Origin: CALBZG01 sp964486295
GTDB taxonomy: Bacteria > Bacillota > Clostridia > Peptostreptococcales > Anaerovoracaceae
Direction of reading: 5' to 3'
NCBI GenBank assembly: GCA_964486295.1
Contig: CAZAMF010000001.1
Location: 248,001 to 312,000 of the forward strand
Length of the DNA: 64,000 bases
Shown here: positions 53,397 through 62,822 of the stretch, one piece after another
Position numbering within the stretch: the stretch's first letter is position 1
Layout: each line of letters opens with the position of its first letter
Program-made: the position numbers and the translations under genes
The notes under the pieces: model-generated
Database searches by the model: none
What the model saw: the letters and a program-made list of their open reading frames with translations, nothing else
What the model was told of the DNA's origin: nothing

Positions 53397-53432
53397 ACAG
53401 TCCGCCGCTTTTGGAGCACGGGCTGTTTTTTA
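53397..53432 (+). terminator. Intrinsic terminator of the pirin gene
   Basis: ACAGTCCG (53397-53404) pairs with CGGGCTGT (53419-53426; one G-T wobble), followed by T6. Confidence 0.75.
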
Positions 53433-53549
53433 TTGCCGAAAACAGGCAGATTTCTTGAAAATTATAGCAAAATGAATACAAAATTATGTTATTATATTTA
53501 TGTATGTACAGATCAAAGATGTGCGGATCAATAAGGAGAGTTAGATAGT

Positions 53550-54800
53550 ATGAAGGATTATGAGATCAGAGATATCAATTTAGCGGACAGCGGCCGTATG
53601 AAGATAGAGTGGGTAAAAAACAACATGCCTCTTTTATCGGCGTTTTATGAGGAGTTCAGCAGAACCAAGCCATTTGAGGGCGTGAAAATATCGCTCTCTG
53701 TCCATCTGGAGGCGAAGACGGCATATTTATGCAAAGTTCTTGCTGCTGGCGGTGCACAGATGGCTGTGACTGGAAGCAACATTCTTTCAACGCAGGATGA
53801 CATTGCAGCGGCTCTCGCAGCGGACGGCATGAAAGTTTTTGCCTATCACGGAGCAACACCGCAGGAATATGACAAGCATATAGAAATGACTCTCGAACAT
53901 AAACCGAATATCATAATAGATGACGGGGGCGACCTGGTTGGCATGATCCATGGCAAAAGACCGGATCTGGCTGAGGAAGTCTGGGGCGGCTGCGAGGAAA
54001 CAACCACCGGAGTGATCCGGCTCAAGGCGATGCAGAAGGACGGTGTTCTGAAATTCCCCATGGTTGCCGTCAATGATGCGCAATGTAAGCACCTGTTCGA
54101 TAACCGTTACGGTACCGGACAATCGGTCCTGACCAGCATCATGTCGAATACGAATCTGATCATTGCCGGAAAAACTTTGGTAGTCGGCGGGTACGGCTGG
54201 TGCTCGAAAGGGATCGCCATGAGAGCATCTGCCATGGGCGCAAGCGTCATCGTCACCGAAATTAATCCTGTTAAAGCCATCGAAGCCCGAATGGATGGCT
54301 ATAAGGTGATGACTATGGACGAAGCAGCGCCTTTGGGGGACATTTTTGTTACTGCCACAGGGTGCAAGCAAACCATCTCCCTGGAGCATATCATGAAGAT
54401 GAAGGACAAATCCATTTTGGCAAATGCCGGACATTTTAACGTTGAAATTGACATGGCGGCGTTGGAAGCCGCTGCGTTATCGAAAAAACCGGCCAGAAAT
54501 AATATTGCTGAATATTTGCTTTCCAACGGAAAACGCGTTTATGTGATCGGCGAAGGGCGCTTGGTCAACATTGCCGCTGCAGACGGACATCCGGCTGAAA
54601 TCATGGATATGAGTTTTGCCGTTCAGATCCTCTCGGCACTGTATATTAAAGAGCAGCATCCGGTTTTAGGAAAACAAGTGATCGATGTCTCTGCCGATAT
54701 TGATGATCTTGTGTCAAGGAGGTTGCTGGACGCCTGGGGAATCAGGATTGACAAGCTAACACCTGAACAGGAAAACTATTTAAACAGCTGGGAGGTTTAG
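53550..54800 (+). CDS. ahcY: S-adenosylhomocysteine hydrolase
   Basis: A 416-residue NAD-dependent hydrolase splitting S-adenosylhomocysteine into homocysteine and adenosine. Seen: SVHLEAKTAYL, TGSNILSTQDDIAAAL, the NAD loop VVGGYGWCSKGIAMRA and NAGHFNVEID. It is the short type common in archaea and thermophiles, lacking the ~40-residue insert and the C-terminal Lys-Tyr tail of the mammalian enzyme. An aminotransferase gene follows after three bases. Confidence 0.93.
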   Translation: MKDYEIRDINLADSGRMKIEWVKNNMPLLSAFYEEFSRTKPFEGVKISLSVHLEAKTAYLCKVLAAGGAQMAVTGSNILSTQDDIAAALAADGMKVFAYHGATPQEYDKHIEMTLEHKPNIIIDDGGDLVGMIHGKRPDLAEEVWGGCEETTTGVIRLKAMQKDGVLKFPMVAVNDAQCKHLFDNRYGTGQSVLTSIMSNTNLIIAGKTLVVGGYGWCSKGIAMRASAMGASVIVTEINPVKAIEARMDGYKVMTMDEAAPLGDIFVTATGCKQTISLEHIMKMKDKSILANAGHFNVEIDMAALEAAALSKKPARNNIAEYLLSNGKRVYVIGEGRLVNIAAADGHPAEIMDMSFAVQILSALYIKEQHPVLGKQVIDVSADIDDLVSRRLLDAWGIRIDKLTPEQENYLNSWEV

Positions 54801-54803
54801 AAT

Positions 54804-55991
54804 TTGAAATACGCAGACAGAATAAAACATCTGGAGGATAAATCGCTGCTGGAAGCGTTTGAGATGAAGATAACTGAGGACTTCATTTCATTTGCAGGCG
54901 GGTTCCCGTCGCCAGAAACATATCCGATGGATAAAATTAGGGAATCCTTTAACGGAACGATCGAAGATATCGGCCCGGAGGCGTTTTCGTATTGCAGCAC
55001 CAGCGGTCTACCGGAATTAAGGGAATTGATCTTAAAGCGGATGGCCGAAAAGTTCGATGTTCACTTCGATATGGATGAAATCATTATAACCAGCGGATCC
55101 CAGCAGGGACTGGATATGAGCGGAATGCTTTTTGTGGGCAAAGGGGACGTCGTCCTGTTCGAAACACCATCTTATCTTGGAGCCGTAAACGCACTGCGTG
55201 CATATGAAGCAGAACTTATCGCAGTACCGACAGATCACGATGGGATCCAAATTGACGATCTGAAAAAATGCCTCGATCATTACGGCGACCGTGTCAGAAT
55301 GGTTTATGTGATCCCCGATTATCAGAACCCCACAGGGCGCAGCTGGTCTGTCGAAAGAAGAGTCGCATTTATGGAACTGATGTCCTGTTATGAAATCCCT
55401 GTCATTGAAGATGCGGCGTATTCCGAATTATCTTTTGAGAAGGAACTGACCAAGCCACTCAGCCATTACGATACCAAAGGCCAGGTCGTATATGTCGGAA
55501 CCTTTTCCAAAACCTTCTGTCCGGGACTCCGGGTTGCATGGCTCTGCGCGCGAAAAGACATGATGGAAAAGTATCTGATCCTCAAAAATTCGTCCGATCT
55601 TGCATCCTCTACCATCGGACAATATCAAATGGCTTACTATCTGAAGAATTGCGATATGGATCAGCATATCGAAGAAATCTCAGCTTTATACAAACACAGA
55701 AGAGACGTGATGGCAGCCGCCATAGAGAAATATTTTCCGGCGGAAGTCAAATTCGTGCTTCCTAAGGGTGGCCTTTTTATCTGGGCGGAACTGCCTGAAG
55801 GTAAAGACACAAGGGAACTGCTGAAAAGAGCTACGAAAAGGAACATTGCGTTTATCACCGGTTCCGGTTTTTATCCAAGCGCTTCAAAATGCAATGAAAT
55901 GCGGCTGAACTTTTCGAATATGGATGACGCGGAAACCGAAAAAGGGATTCGGATCCTGGGTGAAATCATCAAAGAGTATTTACATGAATAG
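54804..55991 (+). CDS. PLP-dependent aminotransferase class I/II, 2-aminoadipate/aromatic type
   Basis: A 395-residue fold-type I aminotransferase. The N-terminal SFAGGFPSPETYP is typical of the LysN/ARO8/MocR-derived group; YVIPDYQNPTGRSWS, EDAAYSELSF and GTFSKTFCPGLRVAW contain the Asp/Tyr and PLP-binding Lys. Possible substrates are aromatic amino acids, 2-aminoadipate or branched amino acids. It starts with TTG after GGAGG, directly behind ahcY, and precedes gltX. Confidence 0.85.
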   Translation: MKYADRIKHLEDKSLLEAFEMKITEDFISFAGGFPSPETYPMDKIRESFNGTIEDIGPEAFSYCSTSGLPELRELILKRMAEKFDVHFDMDEIIITSGSQQGLDMSGMLFVGKGDVVLFETPSYLGAVNALRAYEAELIAVPTDHDGIQIDDLKKCLDHYGDRVRMVYVIPDYQNPTGRSWSVERRVAFMELMSCYEIPVIEDAAYSELSFEKELTKPLSHYDTKGQVVYVGTFSKTFCPGLRVAWLCARKDMMEKYLILKNSSDLASSTIGQYQMAYYLKNCDMDQHIEEISALYKHRRDVMAAAIEKYFPAEVKFVLPKGGLFIWAELPEGKDTRELLKRATKRNIAFITGSGFYPSASKCNEMRLNFSNMDDAETEKGIRILGEIIKEYLHE

Positions 55992-56006
55992 ATGGGGGGA
56001 ATGATT

Positions 56007-57659
56007 ATGGATTATATGAAATTAGCGGATCTGCTTTTTCCGGACATCAACAAGACGCCGGATGAATATGAAACCATCTATCCCGAGAGGGAAGTGCCGA
56101 CAGGAGCGAAGGTAACCAGACTTGGACCAAGCCCCACCGGATTCATCCATCTGGGGAATCTTTACGGTGCGTTCGTCGATGAAAGACTGGCCCATCAGAG
56201 CGGCGGTGTTTTTTATCTCCGTATAGAAGATACGGATGATAAGCGTTATGTGGAGGGTGCGGTTGACATCATTATCGATTCACTGAAATTTTTTGGGATC
56301 AAATTCGATGAAGGTGTAACAAAGGACGGGGAAGATGGGATTTACGGCCCATATTATCAAAGCCGACGGGCGGAGGTCTATCAGTGCTACGCAAAAAAAT
56401 TAGTATCGGAAGGTCATGCCTACCCTTGTTTTCTAACTGAAGAGGAGATCAATGAACTACGCTCCAAGCAGGAAGAGGAAAAACTGAATCCGGGGATTTA
56501 CGGAGAATGGGCCATATCACGAAATCTGACGCTGGCGGAAATAGAGGAAAAGATCAATGCCGGTGAGACCTATGTGATACGGCTGAAATCAGAAGGCGTT
56601 TCCGACCCTGAAAAGGCCAAATATATAGCGGTTGAGGATGGCATCAGGGGCACCCTTGAGATGCCGGAGAACTATCAGGATATCGTGATTTTAAAGAAAA
56701 ACGGCATTCCGACCTATCATTTTGCCCATGTGTTGGACGATCATCTGATGAGAACGACCCATGTCGTCAGGGGCGCAGAATGGCTGCCGAGCCTGCCGGT
56801 CCATATCGAGCTTTTCGAAAAGCTGGGATTTGAAAAACCGGTGTTCTGCCATACCGGGCAACTGATGAAACTCGACGAGGAGGGGAATAAGCGTAAGCTT
56901 TCAAAACGGCTGGATCCGGAGTTGTCTTTGGATTACTACCGCAGGGAGGGTTACCATCCAAAAGCGGTCCGGGAATATCTGCTGACTATTTTGAATTCCA
57001 ATTATGAAGAATGGCGCATCGCCAACCCAAATGCGGATATTGAGGAATTTGAATTCACCACGGAAAAGATGAGCGGCGGCGGAGCCCTGTTCGATCTAAA
57101 TAAACTAAGAGACATATCCAAAGATGTGCTTTTGAAGGAAAGCGCTTCAGATTTGTTCATTTTTCTTAGGGATTGGGCACGGGAATTCAGAAGTGAAATC
57201 TACCCGTTGTTTGAAGGTGGAAGCGAATATATCTGTAAAATTTTAGATCTGGGTAGAACCGGCGAAAAACCAAGAAAAGATCTCATATTCGCAGCGCAGA
57301 TTTTTGATTTTATCAGTTATTTCTTCGATGAATACTTCAGAATCGAGGACGATATCCCTGCAAATGTTACACCGGAAGACGAGAAGGAAATATTAAAGGC
57401 GTACTTGGATTCCTATGATCACAGTGATGACCAGGAAACCTGGTTCGGAAAAATTCGTCAAATTGCCGCTGATCTGAACTATGCGGCAAAACCGAAAGAT
57501 TACAAAAAGGAACCTGATAGATATAAAGGCCATGTGGGCGATGTCAGCACTGTGATCAGAATAGCGCTCATGGGCCGTGCCCAGTCTCCGGATATATGGG
57601 AAATTCAGCAGATCCTGGGTGAAGATAAAACACGCAGCAGAATAGAACACAGAATATAG
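56007..57659 (+). CDS. gltX: Glutamyl-tRNA synthetase
   Basis: A 550-residue class I synthetase. The HIGH-type motif is GPSPTGFIHLGNLYGAF and the KMSKS-type motif KRKLSKRLDP; the C-terminal domain is helical. It belongs to the group that is longer than E. coli GltX and found in Clostridia. Whether it also charges tRNA-Gln cannot be judged. GGGGGA before 56007 favours that ATG; 56001 and 55992 are in frame. A tRNA-Glu gene lies 6 kb downstream. Confidence 0.92.
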   Translation: MDYMKLADLLFPDINKTPDEYETIYPEREVPTGAKVTRLGPSPTGFIHLGNLYGAFVDERLAHQSGGVFYLRIEDTDDKRYVEGAVDIIIDSLKFFGIKFDEGVTKDGEDGIYGPYYQSRRAEVYQCYAKKLVSEGHAYPCFLTEEEINELRSKQEEEKLNPGIYGEWAISRNLTLAEIEEKINAGETYVIRLKSEGVSDPEKAKYIAVEDGIRGTLEMPENYQDIVILKKNGIPTYHFAHVLDDHLMRTTHVVRGAEWLPSLPVHIELFEKLGFEKPVFCHTGQLMKLDEEGNKRKLSKRLDPELSLDYYRREGYHPKAVREYLLTILNSNYEEWRIANPNADIEEFEFTTEKMSGGGALFDLNKLRDISKDVLLKESASDLFIFLRDWAREFRSEIYPLFEGGSEYICKILDLGRTGEKPRKDLIFAAQIFDFISYFFDEYFRIEDDIPANVTPEDEKEILKAYLDSYDHSDDQETWFGKIRQIAADLNYAAKPKDYKKEPDRYKGHVGDVSTVIRIALMGRAQSPDIWEIQQILGEDKTRSRIEHRI

Positions 57660-57675
57660 AAAAGAGGAACGTAAA

Positions 57676-58605
57676 ATGCCTTCAGACTCAGTTGTGAAAA
57701 AGCAGCATCAAATGAAGGGAGAAATATTTTTACTGACAACAGCGATCATATGGGGCTATGCATTCGTAGTACAGAAGATCGCAATGGATACCATCGGCCC
57801 CCTGACATTTACTTTTGCGAGATTTCTACTGGGCGGGTTGCTCCTCATCTTTGTTTCAAAAGTATTTGACAGCAAAAAAGAAAAGTCAGGCGTTAAAGTG
57901 GTTACGGACAAGAAAGCGGTGATCGTCGGCGGACTGGTCTGCGGTACGGTCATATGCCTGGCAGCGAATTTTCAGCAAGTCGGGATCGTGACGAGTTCTG
58001 CGGGAAAGGCTGGATTTATTACAGCTTTATATATTGTGCTGGTGCCGATTTTCGGGCTGATCGTATTTAGAAAAAGGGTGACGAGACTTGTCTGGCTGGC
58101 CGTATTTTTAGCAGTACTCGGACTCTACTTGCTGTTTCTGAAGCCCGGGGAATTCAGTGTGGAAATGGGAGACTTCCTGATTTTCATCGGCGCATTTTTC
58201 TGGGCTGCGCATATTTTATCAGTAGACTGGGCGGTTGCTAAGGCTGATCCCATCAAGCTGTCGTCCGCGCAGTTCATCTGGGCGGGTTTGTTGTCGGGAG
58301 TGTTCATGTTTATTTCCGAAAATCCTGACATTAAAGCGATATTATCCTGCTGGTTCCCAATTTTATTCTCATCGGTGATCGTTGTTGGGATCGCATATAC
58401 ATTCCAGATCATAGGCCAGAAAACCACAGATCCGACCATAGCCTCCCTGATCATGAGCCTGGAGTCTGTATTCGCGGTGATCAGCGGAATGCTGTTTCTG
58501 GGTGAAAGAATGACCGGTCGGGAGTTGCTTGGATGTGTTCTGATGTTCATTGCGGTCGTCCTGACCCAAATTCCGGAGAAAAAACTTCAAAATATTAGAT
58601 TATAG
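57676..58605 (+). CDS. EamA-family (DMT) transporter
   Basis: A 309-residue, 10-helix permease with two EamA repeats (AIIWGYAFVVQKIAMDTIGPLTFTFARFLLGG near the start and ASLIMSLESVFAVISGMLFLGERMTGRELLGC near the end). Members mostly export or import amino acids and metabolites; the substrate is unknown. It follows gltX after 16 bases. Confidence 0.88.
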   Translation: MPSDSVVKKQHQMKGEIFLLTTAIIWGYAFVVQKIAMDTIGPLTFTFARFLLGGLLLIFVSKVFDSKKEKSGVKVVTDKKAVIVGGLVCGTVICLAANFQQVGIVTSSAGKAGFITALYIVLVPIFGLIVFRKRVTRLVWLAVFLAVLGLYLLFLKPGEFSVEMGDFLIFIGAFFWAAHILSVDWAVAKADPIKLSSAQFIWAGLLSGVFMFISENPDIKAILSCWFPILFSSVIVVGIAYTFQIIGQKTTDPTIASLIMSLESVFAVISGMLFLGERMTGRELLGCVLMFIAVVLTQIPEKKLQNIRL

Positions 58606-58682
58606 CGGACCTGCCGGGGAATAAAGATATATAACATCAGCGTATCTCAGTGAACAAAAAACGAATTTACAGGAGGTCCGAT

Positions 58683-58886
58683 ATGAAAACGTGGTGGAAG
58701 GATAACAGCATCAACATCGTTGATATCGACGGAAAAGAATATGCATTGAGCGGCTGGAACGATGACGCATGGTATGATTGCTGGGAATGCATCGGCGATG
58801 ATTTTACAGATGCATCGGATGAAAATTACACGATCAAGCCGATCTACAACGAGAGACATGAAATTATCGATTATGAAATCGTATGA
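58683..58886 (+). CDS. Small acidic protein of unknown function
   Basis: A 67-residue cytosolic protein unusually rich in Trp and acidic residues (MKTWWKDN, GWNDDAWYDCWECIGDD). Seven tryptophans or more in 67 residues are notable. AGGAGG precedes the ATG at 58683. No domain recognised. It stands alone between the EamA gene and the aromatic attenuator. Confidence 0.65.
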   Translation: MKTWWKDNSINIVDIDGKEYALSGWNDDAWYDCWECIGDDFTDASDENYTIKPIYNERHEIIDYEIV

Positions 58887-58936
58887 TCACTGATTAGAAT
58901 TGATCAATCATTGCACTACAAATTAAAATATATTTC

Positions 58937-58965
58937 TTGACTTTAAAGTTTTTATAGAGTAAACT
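58937..58965 (+). promoter_or_regulatory. Promoter of the aromatic operon
   Basis: TTGACT (58937-58942), 17-base spacer, TAAACT (58960-58965). The transcript would start near 58972, about 42 bases before the leader peptide. Confidence 0.7.
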
Positions 58966-59013
58966 CATAAAAACAATTAAGCGCGGCATTTATGACCGAT
59001 ACCAAAGGGGAAC

Positions 59014-59106
59014 ATGATGACCAAGAATTATTCTGTAAACGTATATTTTGGATTTAGCTTTATTTATTATACGAATAAAGCTTATTTGAGTTACACTGCA
59101 GGATAA
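59014..59106 (+). CDS. Tyr/Phe-rich leader peptide (attenuator)
   Basis: A 30-residue open frame starting MMTKNYSVNVYFGFSFIYY with six Tyr and three Phe, ending ...YTAG at TAA 59106. AAAGGGG lies five to seven bases before its ATG. It precedes a terminator and the DAHP synthase gene, so it reads as a classical attenuator leader sensing charged tRNA-Tyr/tRNA-Phe. Bases 59094-59102 near its end can pair with 59152-59161, the left arm of the terminator. Confidence 0.75.
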   Translation: MMTKNYSVNVYFGFSFIYYTNKAYLSYTAG

Positions 59107-59149
59107 AGACGGCCGTACCGGGATTAGAAGATACCATGTCGTTAATAGG

Positions 59150-59187
59150 AGCCTTGCAGTGAAACCTTCACAGCAAGGCTTTTTCTT
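59150..59187 (+). terminator. Attenuator terminator of the aromatic operon
   Basis: AGCCTTGC (59150-59157) pairs with GCAAGGCT (59173-59180), extended inside by GTGAA/TTCAC, and followed by TTTTCTTTT. Alternative pairing of its left arm with the leader-peptide end (CACTGCAGG) would form an antiterminator. Confidence 0.82.
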
Positions 59188-59219
59188 TTAAGCAGCAGCT
59201 ATAGGACAGGAGGAAAACA

Positions 59220-60227
59220 ATGATAGTATTACTGAAAAAGAACGCCAGCAGAGAACAAATCGACAGCTTCACCAAGTGGCTCAAGGGCCTGGGGTTCGAC
59301 ACACATCTTTCGGTGGGAGCGAACCACACCATCATGGGGCTGATCGGAGACACTTCAACTATCGACATTGATATGATCAAAGCTCTGGATATCGTAGAAA
59401 ATGTGCAGCGTGTTCAGGAACCGTTTAAAAAGGCGAATCGCAGGTTCCATGAAGCGGACACAGTGATCAAACTGGACAATGGCACGCTGATCGGCGGCGG
59501 TCATTTCCAGGTGATCGCCGGACCGTGCTCCATCGAGTCTGAGGAACAGATCATCGCGGTAGCAGAAGCCGTAAAGGCTGCCGGAGCCACCATATTAAGG
59601 GGCGGGGCATTCAAACCGAGAACCTCACCATACGCATTCCAGGGGCTCCATGATGAGGGCATCAAACTTCTTCTGAAAGCCAAGGAAGTGACGGGGCTTC
59701 CCATCATCACGGAAATCATGGATGCATGCCATATTCCTCTATTTGAAGAGGTGGACATCATCCAGGTGGGAGCAAGAAACATGCAGAATTTCGAACTCCT
59801 GAAACAATTGTCTGTGTTGAAGAAGCCTGTGCTGATTAAGAGGGGCCTCGCAAATACGCTCCAGGAATTATTGATGAGTGCGGAATACGTGATGGCAGGC
59901 GGCAACGACCAGGTTCTTCTCTGCGAACGCGGAATCAGAACATTTGAAACCTATACCCGTAACACCCTGGATCTGTCGGCCATTCCGGTTTTGCACCGTC
60001 TTTCCCATTTGCCGGTAATCGTCGATCCGAGCCATGCTACAGGAGATGCCAAACTGGTGCGTCCGATGTCTTTGGCAGCAACAGCGGCGGGCGCGGACGG
60101 CCTCATGATCGAAGTACACAATGACCCTGCCAACGCGCTATGCGATGGCGCACAATCGCTGACTCCGGAAGCATTCTCTTCTCTGATGAAGAGTATTCAG
60201 GCGATCCGGACTTTCTCGGACAATTGA
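59220..60227 (+). CDS. aroF: 3-deoxy-7-phosphoheptulonate synthase (DAHP synthase)
   Basis: A 335-residue type I-beta enzyme, condensing PEP and erythrose 4-phosphate. The N-terminal ~80 residues are the ferredoxin-like regulatory domain (MIVLLKKNASREQIDSF), which confers feedback control in homologues. The barrel has IAGPCSIESEEQ, LRGGAFKPRTSPY, LIKRGLANT and PVIVDPSHATGDA. AGGAGG precedes the ATG. First gene behind the attenuator; tyrA follows. Confidence 0.94.
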   Translation: MIVLLKKNASREQIDSFTKWLKGLGFDTHLSVGANHTIMGLIGDTSTIDIDMIKALDIVENVQRVQEPFKKANRRFHEADTVIKLDNGTLIGGGHFQVIAGPCSIESEEQIIAVAEAVKAAGATILRGGAFKPRTSPYAFQGLHDEGIKLLLKAKEVTGLPIITEIMDACHIPLFEEVDIIQVGARNMQNFELLKQLSVLKKPVLIKRGLANTLQELLMSAEYVMAGGNDQVLLCERGIRTFETYTRNTLDLSAIPVLHRLSHLPVIVDPSHATGDAKLVRPMSLAATAAGADGLMIEVHNDPANALCDGAQSLTPEAFSSLMKSIQAIRTFSDN

Positions 60228-60241
60228 TGGGAGGAAAAGCG

Positions 60242-61090
60242 ATGTCGATGACGATTGGAATAATAGGTCTGGGATTAATTGGCGGGAGCATGGCAAAGGC
60301 CATTAAAAGTAATACAGGACATAAGGTTCTTGGTTTCGATGCGGAGTGGGACATACTGGAGGATGCGATGCGCCACGGCGCTGTTGATGACTATATCGAT
60401 GACCGGAATTTGCCGGACTGCGATGTGGTGATCGTTGCCTTGTATCCGAAAGCAACCATAGACTATATATCCGCCAAAGCGGAATTGTTCAAAAAAGGCG
60501 GCATCGTGATGGATTGCTGTGGCGTGAAACAGAATATCTGCTCCTCGCTGGAGCAGATTTCCAGAGACAGCGGGTTCTGGTTTATCGGGGGACATCCGAT
60601 GGCCGGAATTGAAAAGAGCGGATTCTACAACTCTTCACCGGACTTATTTGACGGTGCTTCTCTGATCCTGACCCCTTATGATTGGACTCCGGAAAATGCT
60701 CTTGAAACAGTAAGCCAGCTGGGGACAATGATGGGGTTCGGAAGAACCCAGTTCGCGACAGCATCCAGACACGACGAGATGATCGCTTACACATCCCAGC
60801 TTGCCCATGTCGTATCCTGCGCGTATGTGACCAATCCACTGGCATCTGATTTTTACGGATTTTCAGCAGGAAGCTTCCGTGACATGACCCGAGTGGCCAT
60901 CCTCAACGATGTGATGTGGTCCGAACTATTTATAGATAACAAGAAATTTCTTTGCCGCGAGATAGAGAATCTCGTTGACCGGCTAAAAGAACTGTCGACA
61001 GCGATCATTGATGAAGACAAGGAGAAACTCAGGGAGATCCTGAAAACAGCTACTGAAATAAAGATTAACATTGAAGAGAATGCAAATTAG
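60242..61090 (+). CDS. tyrA: Prephenate dehydrogenase
   Basis: A 282-residue NAD(P)-dependent enzyme of tyrosine synthesis. The dinucleotide loop is GIIGLGLIGGSMAKAI, and GGHPMAGIEKSGFYNS carries the catalytic His of the family. The C-terminal part is helical with no ACT domain, so feedback control by Tyr may be weak and left to transcription. GGGAGG precedes the ATG at 60242; the longest frame extends into aroF and is rejected. Confidence 0.93.
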   Translation: MSMTIGIIGLGLIGGSMAKAIKSNTGHKVLGFDAEWDILEDAMRHGAVDDYIDDRNLPDCDVVIVALYPKATIDYISAKAELFKKGGIVMDCCGVKQNICSSLEQISRDSGFWFIGGHPMAGIEKSGFYNSSPDLFDGASLILTPYDWTPENALETVSQLGTMMGFGRTQFATASRHDEMIAYTSQLAHVVSCAYVTNPLASDFYGFSAGSFRDMTRVAILNDVMWSELFIDNKKFLCREIENLVDRLKELSTAIIDEDKEKLREILKTATEIKINIEENAN

Positions 61091-61122
61091 TGAGAAAATG
61101 TTTGAGAGGAGAGCGAAAAGAA

Positions 61123-62265
61123 ATGGAACTGGAAGACATCAGAAAACGCATCGACGAAATAGATGATCAGATTGCCCGTTTATTCAAAGAACGAATGGAA
61201 ACCATCGAAGAGGTGGCAGAAACCAAACGGATGAACAATATCCCGGTGCTGTCCGAAGGACGGGAAAGAGAGATCCTGTTCAGAGTGACGGATATCGCGG
61301 GGGAAGAGCTTGAAAATTATACGAAAATGCTATTTAATACCCTGTTTGATCTCAGCCATAACTATCAGCACATGAAGCTGGCTCATGGAAAATCAGCCCT
61401 CAGAGAAGCAATCAGCTCGGCAGTCAAGGGAACGCCGGCAGAATTTCCTTCGAGAGCCACCGTAGCTTGCCAGGGAGTTGAAGGATCCTATTCCCAGCAG
61501 GTCTGCGACAAATTTTTCTCGGTTCCGCAAATACTCTATTTCAATAGATTCGAAGGCGTTTTCCAAGCCGTGGAGCACGGACTTTGCCGGTATGGGATTT
61601 TGCCGGTTGAGAACAGTTCTTCCGGATCGGTGACTGAAGTGTATGACCTGATGGTCAAATACAAGTTCTATATTGTTCGCAGCTTCAAGTTTAAAATAGA
61701 ACACAGCCTTTTGGCCAAACCGGGGACAAAATTGAGCGATATCCGTGAAATCGTATCCCATGAGCAGGCGCTAAGCCAGTGCAGCGATTTTTTCAAAGCC
61801 CATCCGGACATCAAGGCCAGTGTATTCGACAATACCGCTTCGGCGGCAAAATATGTAGCAGAATCCGGCAGGACAGACATCGCGGCCATCGCGTCCCCGA
61901 ACTGCGCCGGTCTCTACGGTCTTACGGCATTGAATGTCAATGTTCAGAATAGCGATCACAACTATACCCGTTTTATCTGTATTTCAAAAAATATGGAAAT
62001 ATATCCGGGCAGCAATAAAATCACATTTATCGCATCCGTCGCTCATAAACCGGGATCGCTTTATAACCTGATCTCAAAGTTCTCGTCCCAGGGACTTAAT
62101 ATAAGTAAGATAGAGAGCCGCCCGATACCGGGGAAGGATTTTGAATTCAGATTCTATTTTGACGTGGAAGCATCCATCGAATCCGAAAAGACGCTGAATA
62201 TTTTATCCCAACTGGAAACCGATGCATTCTTCGCATTTTTGGGCAACTACAGAGAATTGTCATAG
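61123..62265 (+). CDS. pheA: Chorismate mutase/prephenate dehydratase (P-protein)
   Basis: A 380-residue bifunctional enzyme: AroQ-type chorismate mutase (about 1-85; IRKRIDEIDDQIARLFKERM), prephenate dehydratase (about 108-285; CQGVEGSYSQQ, ENSSSGSVTEVYDLM, the NYTRF loop), and an ACT domain (HKPGSLYNLISKFSSQGLNISKIESRP) that binds phenylalanine. It makes phenylpyruvate. The ATG at 61123 is preferred over an in-frame GTG at 61090, which has no ribosome site; spacing of GAGAGGAG is somewhat long. Confidence 0.93.
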   Translation: MELEDIRKRIDEIDDQIARLFKERMETIEEVAETKRMNNIPVLSEGREREILFRVTDIAGEELENYTKMLFNTLFDLSHNYQHMKLAHGKSALREAISSAVKGTPAEFPSRATVACQGVEGSYSQQVCDKFFSVPQILYFNRFEGVFQAVEHGLCRYGILPVENSSSGSVTEVYDLMVKYKFYIVRSFKFKIEHSLLAKPGTKLSDIREIVSHEQALSQCSDFFKAHPDIKASVFDNTASAAKYVAESGRTDIAAIASPNCAGLYGLTALNVNVQNSDHNYTRFICISKNMEIYPGSNKITFIASVAHKPGSLYNLISKFSSQGLNISKIESRPIPGKDFEFRFYFDVEASIESEKTLNILSQLETDAFFAFLGNYRELS

Positions 62266-62276
62266 GGAGGCAAAAG

Positions 62277-62726
62277 GTGAAATTCATCATTATCAACGGC
62301 CCGAACATCAATATGCTGGGGGTTCGTGAGAAGGACGTCTATGGAAGCAGGACCTATCAGGACCTCGTGAAATATCTTGAAGGGATCTGTGCGGAAAAAG
62401 GCGTCGAAGCGGAAATCTACCAGTCAAACCACGAAGGCTGTCTGGTGGATAAAATACAGGAAGTCTATGGAAAAGCTGACGGGATCATTATCAACCCGGC
62501 GGCCTATACCCACACTAGCATTGCGATTCTGGACGCGTTGAAAGCGGTATCCCTGCCGACAGTCGAAGTGCATTTATCCGACATTTCAAAACGAGAGGAT
62601 TTTCGCAAGCTCTCTTATGCAGGGATGGCTTGCCTGAAAACATTCGCCGGATTTGGATTTGAAGGTTATCAAATGGCAGTAGATTTTCTGTATGACTATT
62701 TGCAATCACAAAGCTCGGCAGGCTAA
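62277..62726 (+). CDS. aroQ: 3-dehydroquinate dehydratase, type II
   Basis: A 149-residue type II dehydroquinase. Motifs: IINGPNINMLGVREKDVYG with the catalytic Tyr loop, YQSNHEGCLVDKIQ, IINPAAYTHTSIAILDAL and VEVHLSDISKREDFR. It starts with GTG after GGGAGG. Last gene of the aromatic operon. Confidence 0.94.
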   Translation: MKFIIINGPNINMLGVREKDVYGSRTYQDLVKYLEGICAEKGVEAEIYQSNHEGCLVDKIQEVYGKADGIIINPAAYTHTSIAILDALKAVSLPTVEVHLSDISKREDFRKLSYAGMACLKTFAGFGFEGYQMAVDFLYDYLQSQSSAG

Positions 62727-62787
62727 AATCGATAATTTGTAAGATGCCGAAATTAACGAATAAATTGTGAAAATATGAGAATACTTA

Positions 62788-62816
62788 TTGACAAACATTT
62801 AACGACGTGGTAAATT
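62788..62816 (+). promoter_or_regulatory. Strong promoter for a small RNA
   Basis: Consensus TTGACA (62788-62793), 17-base spacer, TAAATT (62811-62816); predicted start about 62823. Confidence 0.75.
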
Positions 62817-62822
62817 CATCCT

